A stretch of DNA of 64,000 nucleotides from Citrobacter amalonaticus Y19 (GTDB taxonomy: Bacteria; Pseudomonadota; Gammaproteobacteria; Enterobacterales; Enterobacteriaceae), in the NCBI RefSeq assembly GCF_000981805.1, contig NZ_CP011133.1, forward strand, positions 124,001 through 188,000. Reading direction: 5' to 3'. A model generated the notes under the pieces. That model worked only from the letters and a program-made list of their open reading frames with translations, was not told the origin of the DNA and did no database searches. Shown here one piece after another: positions 9,920-19,256 of this stretch (its first letter is position 1; each line of letters starts with the position of its first letter). The translations under genes were made by a program, and so were the position numbers.

Positions 9920-11188
9920 ATGCTCGACCTGCTGAATCTGCCAGGCATCAAGCCGGTCGATATGCGCCACGAAGGCAAGTGCCTTGTGATAGTTGCTGAG
10001 CCGGTAACGGTCCAGGTGCCGTTATGTGGGGACTGCAACATCCCTATGCACAGACACGGTACGCGCAAAAACAAGTTCATGGACACGCCGTTGTACATGG
10101 AGCCCGTCCGCCTTGAAGTTCAGCGCCCGCGCTTTCGCTGTGAGTCGTGCGGAAAAATGTCCATGCCGGAGTTGAGTTTTCTGGATGACAAACGCCGAGC
10201 CACCAAACGGCTGGTCGATGTTATTCGGCAACAGTGCCTGGGAACCACCTTCCATGCTTTAGCCGAGCAAACTGGTGTGGCGGTGAACACCGTCAAGAAC
10301 ATCGCTCACGATCTCATTGAGGAACTCTCCCAAACCGTTCGTTACGAAACCCCTGTCATCATGGGTATTGACGAAGTGAACCTGGCCGGAGGGTATCGCT
10401 GTGTAATCACCAATCTGGCAACCAACAACGTCTTTGATATGTTGGAGCATCGTACTCAAGAGCATTTGAAGCCCTTCTTCAAGGATTTGCCGGATGCTGA
10501 CAAGGTGGAATGGGTCTGTACGGATATGTGGCGACCCTTCAAGCGTTCCTTTGCTCAGTATCTGCCCAACGCCAAACTGGTGATCGATAAGTTCCATGTC
10601 GTCAAGATTGCCTCTGAAGCCTTGGAAGCGGAGCGCAAGAACTATCAGGCACAGTTAAGCAAAGAAGATCGCATTTACGTCAAAAAGTCCATTCGCTGGC
10701 TTACCCTGAAGCGACCCGGCAACCTGACGCCCGCAGAGCAAAAGGCGCTGGAGGTTGTAAAGCAGGCGATCCCAGCACTTGCCATGGCCTATGACTTCAA
10801 GGAAGCCTTCTTCTGCATCTACGACGAACCCGACAAGCAGAGTGCTCAGAACGCCTTTGAGGCTTGGAAGAACAGCCTGCCGCCTTATGGCATGGAGCCT
10901 TTCAAAAAACTGGTAAAAACGGTACACAACCATTACGACGACATCTTTGCCTACTGGGATGCGCCGTTCTCACTCACCAATGGCTATACCGAAGGGCTCA
11001 ACGGTTTGATCAAGATGTCCAACCGGTTAGGTCGGGGTTATAGCTATGAGATCATCCGTGCAAAGACGTTGTACTCCAAAGAAGCCCGCAAGGTTGGCAG
11101 TGGTATTCGAGCAGGACGAGGCAAGGTCGAGTATGGACCGCACATTCCGACATTGTTGAAGCAGGCAGAAGGTGGAGAGTTGGATTAA
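9920..11188 (+). CDS. tnpA: ISL3-family transposase
   Basis: The 422-residue protein has an N-terminal zinc-finger/helix-turn-helix region (CGDCNIPMHRHG near residue 36; CESCGKMSMPE near 76). It has a DDE catalytic domain: GIDEVN (D near 150), CTDMW (D near 201), EGLNGLIK (E near 357). These are hallmarks of ISL3 transposases. A longer frame from 9857 exists, but ATG 9920 gives the family-typical MLDLLNLPG start. It lies only 4 bases behind hsdR, so the transposase appears to be the last gene of the restriction operon. No insertion or stop interrupts it. Confidence 0.9.
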   Translation: MLDLLNLPGIKPVDMRHEGKCLVIVAEPVTVQVPLCGDCNIPMHRHGTRKNKFMDTPLYMEPVRLEVQRPRFRCESCGKMSMPELSFLDDKRRATKRLVDVIRQQCLGTTFHALAEQTGVAVNTVKNIAHDLIEELSQTVRYETPVIMGIDEVNLAGGYRCVITNLATNNVFDMLEHRTQEHLKPFFKDLPDADKVEWVCTDMWRPFKRSFAQYLPNAKLVIDKFHVVKIASEALEAERKNYQAQLSKEDRIYVKKSIRWLTLKRPGNLTPAEQKALEVVKQAIPALAMAYDFKEAFFCIYDEPDKQSAQNAFEAWKNSLPPYGMEPFKKLVKTVHNHYDDIFAYWDAPFSLTNGYTEGLNGLIKMSNRLGRGYSYEIIRAKTLYSKEARKVGSGIRAGRGKVEYGPHIPTLLKQAEGGELD

Positions 11189-11320
11189 CGCGAGAGAGGG
11201 CGCGTCTGAGAATCCAACCAATGTTAGATTTTCGCAGGGTGGTGAAAAACAGAAAAATCCAACCAGAAGCAGCTTTTTGTCCGACTAAGAATCAAGGGTT
11301 AGAATGGATGAATTCCAACC
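11189..11320 (+). repeat. Right end of the ISL3 element with iterated TCCAACC boxes
   Basis: Three copies of (A/T)TCCAACC occur at 11213-11219, 11258-11264 and 11314-11320, about 45 and 56 bases apart. Matching inverted GGTTG boxes lie at the left end (3280 and 3327, 47 bases apart). They are candidate transposase-binding sites; the outermost copy probably marks the terminus. Confidence 0.5.
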
Positions 11321-12279
11321 CTAGAATGCAAATAGCCTATATTTTCAACCAGAGGTACGGCTAAAGGCTCGACCCAATGAGTTCGTTCGCCAGCTCCCTT
11401 TACACCAACATAGCGTATGCCAAGAAAATAATCCGGCAATCCATTATCCCGCAGACGTTTGCTGATGCCAGAATTATCTATTCGCCGTTTGACCAACGAA
11501 TCCTGCCTGAGATTGAACGCTTCAACAGAACGAAATCCAGTGACGATCAGTAACAGAAGGCAATTGAGAGCAATTTTTTCAGTACTGCTTTCGACTCGCT
11601 GGATTAATGACACGATATTGAGGAACCCTCTAATTGTAATCAGAGCATCCTCACCATCAGTGGCCGTATCATCCAGCTTATCTTTTTGTTTTAGAGTGAT
11701 TGTTTCCCGGGCTTTCCGGGTCAAATTAGTCTGATTGGTATAACGATCATCGGATACATATTGCAGTGTCACTAATGTGAAGGCGTGATGGTTTACTAAT
11801 TTTTGAATCTTAACGCAACGCCCCTTGTAGTTGGCAACGTTGGGATCACCTGGCCGGGATGCAGCACTCAGAGTATCCATTGCGCTACGTACGACATCTG
11901 TAGTCAGATAGATGGGATGCGTTTGCCCGGTTAACTTGAAGAGGGCGCAGTACCAGCGTTTCAAAATAACCAGCGTTGCAACAGCAACCGCAGGGGAAAT
12001 GCTACGATTTCGGCCTTGATAGATGAGTATCAGCATGGCTTTCATGAACAGCTGATAAGGCTCGGATAAAGTATGGTGCTCGTCGATCCCTTTGAGGCGA
12101 TTAATTTCATCAAAACGCAATACACTAGCACCATTGCCACGTAACCAGCCGGAACCTTTTCTCCCGCATACCCAGACACGACTATCCCATGACTCAGCAA
12201 AATCTGCTGCGAGATTATCTTCAAACCAGGCTTTTTGTTCCGTAATAAAAGTGTCAAAGTTCTCGATATTTTTTATCAT
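11299..12279 (-). pseudogene. N-terminal part of the split tyrosine recombinase
   Basis: The frame has 326 residues. The first catalytic arginine segment of tyrosine recombinases (LIVTGFRSVEAFNLR) is at about residues 255-270, but the frame stops soon after at a codon supplied by the inserted element (last residues RVGIHPF). The complementary HxxR/Tyr region is in the fragment at 1778-3289. The start was set at ATG 12279 because it overlaps the stop of the upstream recombinase (ATGA), which shows former translational coupling. The product is probably inactive alone. Confidence 0.7.
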
Positions 12280-13826
12280 TGCTCGCAACCTCTGACGTGA
12301 TGCAAATGACAACGGGCTATAACTGACTTGACTTCGATCTGCGTTGTTTCGTGGATAGAAATCAGTGGATTGTGAGCATTACCGATGCTATCAGAAACAG
12401 CTATCAGCTCATCGACTTCTTTAGAGATGCTATCTAATACGTCCTGGTGGTGGCCATCGAGGAAAGGGCGGTAATATAAACAACCATAACAGCAACGGAC
12501 TTCACAGAAAGGGCATTCTTCATCGGCTCTTGCACAACCACCAATCTCGTAGTGAAGTCGATCACCAACCATGCCAACCACGCGTCGACCTTGCCATTCT
12601 TTTGAAGGTACCAGCTCTCCAGTCAACATCATAGCGACCATGTTTTGCCATACCGGATTGGTACCCAATGCTTTGGCTCGAATCAATGCCAGCGCAGGCG
12701 TCGCAAGAATGTAATGCTTGGCAACAGTAAGTGAAGTATGCCCCAGAATATGCGCAATTTCCTCGGCGCTGCACCCTTGCATAGCCAATGAATGGCCCAC
12801 GTTGTGGCGCAAGTCGGTTGGCGTAATGGTTGGAAGAGCCGCTTCGCCACGCGCTACGGCAGCCTGATAATCTGGCGGACTGAAACTGAGAATGGCCTTG
12901 TTAATCGCCCTGGATACATAAAACGGTGCAGAGTGACTAAATTCAAATAGCTTGCCATCAGGTTTTAGTTGCGCTTGCTCGATATAGTGCCTAATTAACG
13001 CACCAATTTCCGCTGGAATCGCCAAAAAAAGACGTTCAGTCGTTACGCGCCGCTGTTTGGCGTAGGGTAGAAGTAAGCTATAGCGTATTAACCCGGTTTC
13101 GGAGTTTCGGGTATCAATGCGCAAATCTTTTGCCGCCAGCTTGGCCAGTTGTGCCGGGCGGGCCCCGGTGACATAAGTCAGTCCCAGAATTGCTGCATCT
13201 CTCATGGTGTCCAGACTGTAGTTTTTGCCATGCCGAATCGACGTAGCCATTTCAAACAAGCCTTTACTGATCATGTTTTTTTCGAGCGGATCCAGAACAT
13301 GGTCGATTTCCTGATAGATGTCCCAGTCGTGGGAATGCGGGCGAGGGATAAATTCGAGGTCTTCGTAATCGTCTAGGGTGAAACCGGGGAATGCTTCGGC
13401 ACAGAGGATTTTTAGGCCGAAAATGATGTAGTAGAAATATCGAGGTTCAATTTCCTGAGTTTCAAGGTAATCTTTCAACACCGTAAACGAGAAAGCAGAT
13501 TGGGTTATGCAATGATCAGTTGCCAAAGACCAGGCATGGAGTACACCAGGAACCTGGGCTGGACACTTGGCAGATGCATAACGGAAGCAAATATATTTGA
13601 TTAATTGGTTGCTGATTTTATCCTGACGAAAGTGGGCATAGCATCGACTGCCTGAATAATCGAATACCCAACTGTCATTTGTTGAATTAATATACTTATC
13701 ATCGAAATAATCTGCTGACTTGAGATAAATACCAGCTGGTATATTAACTTTTGAAATACTTTCAACAAATACAGATGTGTAAATGGTACTGTTCGACTCA
13801 TTTAACTGTTTATTGATTCGACTCAT
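12276..13826 (-). CDS. Site-specific tyrosine recombinase, second of the module
   Basis: The 516-residue protein has a catalytic domain with TGARPAQLAKL (first Arg, near residue 223), TDLRHNVGHSLA (second Arg box, near 345), HILGHTSLTVAKHYI (His and Tyr, near 365-380). A Cys-rich tail follows (CARADEECPFCEVRCC, near 440). The first His of the usual HxxR is Thr here. The start at 13826 (MSRINKQ) overlaps the end of the upstream recombinase by 17 bases. It is the middle member of an operon of three large recombinases and a small coiled-coil protein. Confidence 0.85.
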   Translation of the reverse strand: MSRINKQLNESNSTIYTSVFVESISKVNIPAGIYLKSADYFDDKYINSTNDSWVFDYSGSRCYAHFRQDKISNQLIKYICFRYASAKCPAQVPGVLHAWSLATDHCITQSAFSFTVLKDYLETQEIEPRYFYYIIFGLKILCAEAFPGFTLDDYEDLEFIPRPHSHDWDIYQEIDHVLDPLEKNMISKGLFEMATSIRHGKNYSLDTMRDAAILGLTYVTGARPAQLAKLAAKDLRIDTRNSETGLIRYSLLLPYAKQRRVTTERLFLAIPAEIGALIRHYIEQAQLKPDGKLFEFSHSAPFYVSRAINKAILSFSPPDYQAAVARGEAALPTITPTDLRHNVGHSLAMQGCSAEEIAHILGHTSLTVAKHYILATPALALIRAKALGTNPVWQNMVAMMLTGELVPSKEWQGRRVVGMVGDRLHYEIGGCARADEECPFCEVRCCYGCLYYRPFLDGHHQDVLDSISKEVDELIAVSDSIGNAHNPLISIHETTQIEVKSVIARCHLHHVRGCEQ

Positions 13827-15264
13827 ATGCACTCCATTCGTCGCATACATGAGAAAAGGTTGCTCTCAGAGCCTCGTTATCCATCGCGATTCGGTGAAGA
13901 TTGGCCGTATTAGCCTGCTGTGATAGAAATCTTTTGGCATAAACATCAGGCATATGGCTATTGTGACTCCAGCCGCCAAGCAGTCGTAATTCATCCTTGG
14001 CTTCATCCATCAATCCAACGATAGAAAAATCCATGGCCGTAAGGTGTGAGTCGGCCTTAATTTTTTTAAGTTTTTCACGATAAATGCGTTGAAGTGTCAA
14101 ATAAGCCCAGGTATGCCGCGTTATATGAGGCGAAATGCTTTCAATGGCATCAAAATATCCATCTGATTTATATTCAGGGTACTGCACACTCATAATGCCA
14201 TCAATCCGGGTAAAGATGTCATAAACTGCATGGTATGACAGTGGAGGATGTTGTTTCTGGGTGGAAGTGAACAGAAAACTATGTGAGGCGCGATGGCGGA
14301 TTTTATGGATATATAGATTCAGAAAATGATAGTCCAGTTTATCTAATGCCAGCACCCGGTTTGCATAGACATTCTTTAATGAAGGCAATCTTTTTCGCTG
14401 ATCTGGTACGTCGTCATCTACTGTGGTCACAATCAGGCTGAACCGATCCCCTCGGAGATTGGGTTTAATCGAATGACACTCCAAAAGCAGTAATTCACTG
14501 ACACGCAATCCATAATTTAAAAGCAATCGACAAATCAGAAAATTACGTAGCTGGATTTCACCAGCGGGGAAGGGATTAAATGGGTTTTTCTTTGAAATTG
14601 AACCGGGTGTAATGATTTGGTAAAAAGCCATGATCATCTCGGCAGTCAGACTTCGAAAGCGTTTATGGGTCATGCCATTGTTCATCTGACGAGAATGGGT
14701 AAGAGTGCGGAATTCTGCTTTATGTATCGATAACCGTCCTGTTAACTGCGTGGCAAGTCGTGTGAGCTCTTTAGGAGAGCCATCTATATATCTCGGCGAG
14801 ATATACGTGTTAATCAAATATCTGATAAATCGAATAACCGCATGTACATGCCTGATGTTTGTACGACGTTGGGGCGTGGCCTGCGTAGTAGACCTGATGG
14901 TTAACACTGTTACAACTGAATGTCCATTTTCCAGAAAATGAAAAAAGGCTGTCAGTTCATCAATGGCGATCATTGGATTGTGGTTCGAGGAGTAGAAACT
15001 GAAGCAAAACGTCACGCCATGTTTCTGGTGCCAGAAATCATAGAAAAACTTGAGCGCTTGAAGTGAAGCGGATTGCGTGGCTGATGAACGAAAAGCAAGA
15101 TGGTCTATAAGATACACTAATGGATATAACAGCGGCTGGCGCGTGTGAGTATCCATCAGTGCCCACAAACGCTGCCGTTGGTTGAGATTGAGTTGTGTGA
15201 GTGTGAACACGCGGCACTTATCCTCATAAACAGTATGTGTATGAACAAAGTAACCAACACACAT
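13810..15264 (-). CDS. Site-specific tyrosine recombinase, first of the module
   Basis: The protein has about 484 residues. A core-binding region is followed by the catalytic domain: NYGLRVSELLLLE (first Arg, near 230), SPHITRHTWAYL (HxxR, near 375), LGGWSHNSHMPDVYAKRFL (Tyr nucleophile, near 440). A Trp replaces the second His, as in many integrases. ATG 15264 has AGGA 4 bases upstream and is preferred over a TTG at 15276. As the promoter-proximal gene of the module it probably catalyses the strand exchange, but the division of labour is unknown. Confidence 0.85.
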   Translation of the reverse strand: MCVGYFVHTHTVYEDKCRVFTLTQLNLNQRQRLWALMDTHTRQPLLYPLVYLIDHLAFRSSATQSASLQALKFFYDFWHQKHGVTFCFSFYSSNHNPMIAIDELTAFFHFLENGHSVVTVLTIRSTTQATPQRRTNIRHVHAVIRFIRYLINTYISPRYIDGSPKELTRLATQLTGRLSIHKAEFRTLTHSRQMNNGMTHKRFRSLTAEMIMAFYQIITPGSISKKNPFNPFPAGEIQLRNFLICRLLLNYGLRVSELLLLECHSIKPNLRGDRFSLIVTTVDDDVPDQRKRLPSLKNVYANRVLALDKLDYHFLNLYIHKIRHRASHSFLFTSTQKQHPPLSYHAVYDIFTRIDGIMSVQYPEYKSDGYFDAIESISPHITRHTWAYLTLQRIYREKLKKIKADSHLTAMDFSIVGLMDEAKDELRLLGGWSHNSHMPDVYAKRFLSQQANTANLHRIAMDNEALRATFSHVCDEWSAYESNQ

Positions 15265-15950
15265 AACGTCCTGCAAGAAGAAGATGGAGGGACAGGTAAG
15301 TGTATGATTGATCGTGGTCTGCGGGTGGTTATGAACTAAATGGACGACGGACTAAATTTAACATAATCTTTATTATATGTACTTGAATTTAAAGGCATTT
15401 GTGTTTTAATCATTCATTGTGCGCACTGGGTTTTGGCTTGGTATGAGCTCCAATTGGCCTCAGATAATTGCGACACAGAAGCTGTCTTGTCTACTACAAT
15501 CCGTTCAATAAGTTACGAAGTTTGCTGACTACAGTTTTGGCCCGGGTCAAATCTATCAGTTTGGTGACTCTTCTTTCCAATACACGCTATCATGTGGACT
15601 TACATTGTATGTGCCTTTATCTTGTAAGCCCTTGCAGTATTGGCCATCCACCGTCACAATTTAATCTGGTGGCTCTGGTTCATTTTTCGGGTGGTTTGTT
15701 ACTTTTACCGTTGATGTTCCAGGGCTACCGACCTCTGCATATTACGTTTACATCTCTCTTGCTCGTTTACCCTCCAGATTTCAATCCGCTAGAATCGTTC
15801 CTGTTTAACACACTCGTAATTCACTTTTTATAGTCATTTCGCGGACATTAAATGTGCGCTACAGGTGCGCATTCCTTGCTTCATGATAGCTTACTATCTA
15901 AAATGACTGGGATTTTCGATACTTTTGAACATTTTAATGAGGTATATACC
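15265..15950. other. Intergenic region between recombinase module and parM
   Basis: The region is non-coding apart from implausible short frames. It should hold the recombinase promoter, the parM promoter and perhaps the island attachment site and the partition centromere. I found no clear iterons. The only short repeat noted is GTGCGC-N5-GTGCGC (15851-15867). Confidence 0.4.
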
Positions 15951-16913
15951 ATGATGAACATCGCTTGTGATGACGGCTCAACGAACGTAAAACTTGCTTG
16001 GGTTGAGAATGGTGAAATCAAAACCCATGTTTCGCAGAATGCCTTCCGCGAAGGCTGGGCAACTCCCCTTGCATTTGGTGGTAAAACTATCCACAACTAT
16101 CTTATTGATGGGCGGAAATTTACCCACGACATTGGCTCAACATCTGCAATTACAACAACCCATACCTCTTTCCAGTTCGACGCTGTTAGTCGTGTAGCAA
16201 TTCATCATGCTCTTTTGACGTCCGGGCTTGAGCCACAGGACGTTGAACTTACAGTGACTCTACCGGTGGCCATGTTCTTCACGAGCGATGCACAGTTGAA
16301 CGAAGCTAACATTGAAAAGAAAAAGGCCAACGTCATGGGCCCAATAAGCCTGAATAACGGCGAAACTTTTCATGTTGTAAAAGTTAACGTAATGCCTGAA
16401 TCAGTACCTGCGGCTGAATATCTGATTGACCCTAAAACAACCACGCAGCTTACACGAACCCTGGTTGTCGATCTGGGGGGGACAACCCTAGACCTGGCCA
16501 TCATTCAGGGGGCAATGGAGGGCATATCCGATATCTTTGGCAACAGCGATGTTGGCGTTTCACGAGTGACGAAAGCTGTTATGGCAGCGCTCCAGGATGC
16601 CCAGTCTCCAAGCAGTTATGCCATTGCAGATATCATCATTAAAAACCGTCATGATAGAGATCTGATTGCTTCTGCGGTCAATGATCACTCTAAAATCGAT
16701 GCCATCATTGCTGTTATCGATTCTGAGTCGAAAAATCTGGCCGAAGCTGTTGCAGCTGATATCCGTCGTCAGAATAGCGTCCACAAAATCATCCTGGCCG
16801 GTGGCGGTGCTGAGCTCATCCATTCTCATATTGTCGAGCTATTCCCTAAGCTGGATGTCATCAAAGCGCCTGACGCGCAGCTCGCGCTCGTCAAAGCTAT
16901 GGCAAGCGTCTAA
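15951..16913 (+). CDS. parM: ParM/StbA-type actin-like plasmid segregation ATPase
   Basis: The 320-residue protein matches the usual ParM length. It has the actin-fold phosphate 1 loop near the N terminus (CDDGSTNVKLAW, residues 5-16), phosphate 2 (VVDLGGTTLDLAI, near 165-177) and the adenosine motif (ILAGGGAEL, near 283-291). It forms filaments that push plasmid copies apart when bound by ParR on the centromere. I chose ATG 15951 because GAGG lies 8 bases upstream and the first residues match family starts. The adaptor gene follows 13 bases later. Confidence 0.9.
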   Translation: MMNIACDDGSTNVKLAWVENGEIKTHVSQNAFREGWATPLAFGGKTIHNYLIDGRKFTHDIGSTSAITTTHTSFQFDAVSRVAIHHALLTSGLEPQDVELTVTLPVAMFFTSDAQLNEANIEKKKANVMGPISLNNGETFHVVKVNVMPESVPAAEYLIDPKTTTQLTRTLVVDLGGTTLDLAIIQGAMEGISDIFGNSDVGVSRVTKAVMAALQDAQSPSSYAIADIIIKNRHDRDLIASAVNDHSKIDAIIAVIDSESKNLAEAVAADIRRQNSVHKIILAGGGAELIHSHIVELFPKLDVIKAPDAQLALVKAMASV

Positions 16914-16926
16914 ACGAGGTCATGTG

Positions 16927-17313
16927 ATGGAAGAAGATAAACGTTTACTCGTCTGGCTCCGGCCCGGCAATAATCCAGAAGACGGTAAAGCTCTTGATAT
17001 TATGGAGCGCTTACCCCGACGCTCCCGGGGGGAATTTTACCGTAAGGCACTGGTAATAGCCTCTGCCTTGCATGAGCTCGACCCTCGGTTAATTAATTTG
17101 CTGGCAGCGCAAACTACGACATCGTTTAATGCCGAAACGCTGAGCAACATCCTGTCGCAAACGCTGGGCATAGCCGTTGAACGGAATTCTTCATCAGTGG
17201 AAACCCAGGCCACAGGTATCCGAGCAGCAACCACCATTGATTCGGATAAGCCTGCTGAGCAGAAAGAACAAATTCCTAAACCCTCCCTGATGATGCAAAA
17301 CCTCAAACGTTGA
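16927..17313 (+). CDS. parR: ParR/StbB-like partition adaptor protein
   Basis: The 128-residue protein starts 13 bases after parM. Its N-terminal part (RLPRRSRGEFYRKALVIA, residues 27-44) resembles the ribbon-helix-helix DNA-binding region of ParR-type adaptors. The C-terminal half is low-complexity and polar, ending in KPSLMMQNLKR, a plausible ParM-contact tail. The assignment is mainly by position and size; sequence similarity to known ParR proteins was not tested. The operon ends at the hairpin at 17319-17340. Confidence 0.65.
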   Translation: MEEDKRLLVWLRPGNNPEDGKALDIMERLPRRSRGEFYRKALVIASALHELDPRLINLLAAQTTTSFNAETLSNILSQTLGIAVERNSSSVETQATGIRAATTIDSDKPAEQKEQIPKPSLMMQNLKR

Positions 17314-17318
17314 ATCAG

Positions 17319-17340
17319 AACCGGCTACTAGTAGCCGGTT
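17319..17340. terminator. Bidirectional terminator between parR and the GntR gene
   Basis: A perfect 22-bp palindrome (AACCGGCTACT with its complement) lies between two convergent genes. The stop codon of the minus-strand regulator overlaps it. Confidence 0.75.
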
Positions 17341-17977
17341 TACTCACCTTGCTCGGTTAACAGGCTCAGGTAGATCCGCAACCCCTTATCCAGTGACTCT
17401 CTAATGGCATCTGCTGCTGCCCCTGCATCCCTGTTTGAAAGTGCGAGTTCAAGCGACGAGAAAAATATTGGCCATTTCTCCTCCGAGTCAGATTCGAACG
17501 TGTAACTCAGAGTTGGCCCCAGGTTAATCCAAAGTTGGGTGACGATTTTGAAAAATTCAGGCAGATCGGCGTGTATGTAAAGCTTCAGCCGTAGAGTGAG
17601 GTTGAGCTGGTGTGCCAGATAAACATCCCTTCGATCATATGCTGAACGCAGCTTTTGGCACATAGATAGGCATTCTTCAAAGCTCTTGTCATCCATATTC
17701 AGTACGGCCTTTTCTGCCAGTTCTGGCTCAATCAATCGCCTCATTCTCATGTATTCGTTGAACTGCTCACTGGTGATGACGGGCACGAAAAAGGCATGTG
17801 ATGGGGTCAAAGCAAGAGCACTACTGGCAGACAAACGTATCAGGCTTTCACGGACGGGCGTGACGCTCATTTTCATAGCATCGGCGATGTTTTTTGTTAC
17901 CACCTTATCACCGGGCTTGAGGTAGCCGAGGATAAGTGCGCATTTAAGGCGATCTTCAACTCGTCTCGTTAAGCTAG

Positions 17978-19173
17978 GGAAGGTGCGAACAAGTTCCTGA
18001 TATGAGATCATCATATTCATCCGGAGCGCATCCCAGAGGGACATCATGAGCCATCAACTCACCTTCGCCGATAGTGAATTCAGCACTAAGCGCCGTCAGA
18101 CCCGAAAAGAGATTTTCCTCTCCCGCATGGAGCAGATTCTGCCATGGCAGAATATGACCGCTGTCATCGAGCCGTTTTATCCCAAGGCGGGCAATGGCCG
18201 ACGGCCCTATCCGCTGGAGACCATGCTGCGTATTCACTGCATGCAGCATTGGTACAACCTGAGCGACGGTGCCATGGAAGATGCCCTGTACGAAATCGCC
18301 TCCATGCGCCTGTTTGCCCGATTATCCCTGGATAGCGCCCTGCCGGATCGCACCACCATCATGAATTTCCGCCACCTGCTCGAGCAGCATCAACTGGCAC
18401 GTCAATTGTTCAAGACCATCAATCGCTGGCTGGCCGAAGCAGGCGTCATGATGACCCAAGGCACTTTGGTGGATGCCACCATCATTGAGGCCCCCAGCTC
18501 TACCAAGAACAAAGAGCAGCAACGCGATCCGGAGATGCATCAGACCAAGAAAGGCAATCAGTGGCACTTTGGCATGAAGGCCCACATTGGTGTCGATGCC
18601 AAGAGTGGCCTGACCCACAGCCTGGTCACCACCGAGGCCAACGAGCATGACCTCAATCAGCTGGGTAATCTGCTTCATGGAGAGGAGCAATTTGTCTCAG
18701 CCGATGCCGGCTACCAAGGAGCGCCACAGCGCGAGGAGCTGGCCGAGGTGGATGTGGACTGGCTGATCGCCGAGCGTCCCGGCAAGGTAAAAACCTTGAA
18801 GCAGCATCCGCGCAAGAACAAAACGGCCATCAACATCGAATACATGAAAGCCAGCATCCGTGCCAGGGTGGAGCACCCGTTTCGCATCATCAAGCGGCAG
18901 TTCGGCTTCGTGAAAGCCAGATACAAAGGGCTGCTGAAAAACGATAACCAACTGGCGATGTTATTCACCCTGGCCAACCTGTTTCGGGTGGACCAAATGA
19001 TACGTCAGTGGGAGAGATCTCAGTAAAAACCGGAAATAACGCCAGAAATGGTGGAAAAAATAGCCTAAATAGGCTGATTCGATGTGTTTGCGGGAAAAAA
19101 ATCGGCCCAGATCCGCGAAATTTTAATCAGCGAGTCAGCTTGGGAAGAAATGACCTGCTTATTCGCACCTTCC
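17978..19173 (+). mobile_element. IS5-family insertion sequence (ISKpn26-like), 1196 bp
   Basis: The ends are inverted: GGAAGGTGCGAACAAG at the left and GGAAGGTGCGAATAAG reading inward from the right. A 4-bp target duplication CTAG flanks it (17974-17977 and 19174-19177), matching the IS5 target preference. Length and transposase match the IS5/ISKpn26 group; the exact name needs a database match. Confidence 0.93.
18046..19026 (+). CDS. IS5-family transposase
   Basis: The 326-residue DDE transposase is almost identical to that of E. coli IS5 as I remember it (start MSHQLTFADSEFSTKRRQ; end RQWERSQ). Catalytic segments LVDATIIEAP (D), VSADAGYQGA (D) and the YMKASIRARVEHPFR region (E) are present. 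Full length and intact, so the copy is probably active. Confidence 0.95.
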   Translation: MSHQLTFADSEFSTKRRQTRKEIFLSRMEQILPWQNMTAVIEPFYPKAGNGRRPYPLETMLRIHCMQHWYNLSDGAMEDALYEIASMRLFARLSLDSALPDRTTIMNFRHLLEQHQLARQLFKTINRWLAEAGVMMTQGTLVDATIIEAPSSTKNKEQQRDPEMHQTKKGNQWHFGMKAHIGVDAKSGLTHSLVTTEANEHDLNQLGNLLHGEEQFVSADAGYQGAPQREELAEVDVDWLIAERPGKVKTLKQHPRKNKTAINIEYMKASIRARVEHPFRIIKRQFGFVKARYKGLLKNDNQLAMLFTLANLFRVDQMIRQWERSQ

Positions 19174-19256
19174 CTAGGTCTGCCTGACGGAGAGTAACTA
19201 ATTAGTTCCGGTAAATTTCCGGGGTTTTTGAGGAAGCTTTTGTAATCATCAATCAT

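Larger units (their letters stand above)
3280..11320 (+). mobile_element. ISL3-family transposon carrying a type I restriction-modification operon (ends approximate)
   Basis: About 8 kb of plus-strand DNA (hsdM-hsdS-hsdR-transposase) lies between two minus-strand halves of a recombinase gene. Both edges carry short repeats containing GGTTG(G/A): at 3280 and 3327 on the left, and inverted at 11214-11219, 11259-11264 and 11315-11320 on the right. The pair GGTTGGAGTCCA (3327-3338) and GGTTGGAATTCA (11320 inward) match at 10 of 12. A six-base TGCAAA occurs just outside both edges (3271 and 11327), a possible target-duplication remnant. ISL3 elements usually make 8-bp duplications, so the exact ends remain uncertain. 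Confidence 0.6.
17340..19256 (-). pseudogene. GntR/FCD-family regulator gene, split by an IS5-family insertion
   Basis: Removing the 1196-bp IS (17978-19173) and one CTAG copy joins the N-terminal codons (19256 down to 19174; MIDDYKSFLKNPG) in frame to the rest (17973 down to 17340). It rebuilds a regulator of about 240 residues reading through SGRPSLTRRVEDRL. The winged helix-turn-helix (KNIADAMKMSVTPVRESL) is followed by an all-helical FCD ligand domain. Split as it is, a hybrid frame starting inside the IS (18047) still encodes the whole DNA-binding domain and 235 residues, so partial function is possible. The original target is unknown. Confidence 0.8.

Noticed and set aside
14905..14920. 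GTTACAAC, the inverse of the Ter core GTTGTAAC
   Set aside because: It lies inside the first recombinase gene and the flanking bases do not fit the Ter consensus; chance occurrence is likely.
15468..15833. 121-codon plus-strand frame upstream of parM
   Set aside because: No ribosome site, odd composition for a protein, and it occupies the likely promoter and centromere region.
15265..15950. Iteron-type centromere (parC) upstream of parM
   Set aside because: I looked for repeated 8-12-mers and found none beyond one short GTGCGC pair; a centromere may still exist but is not visible.
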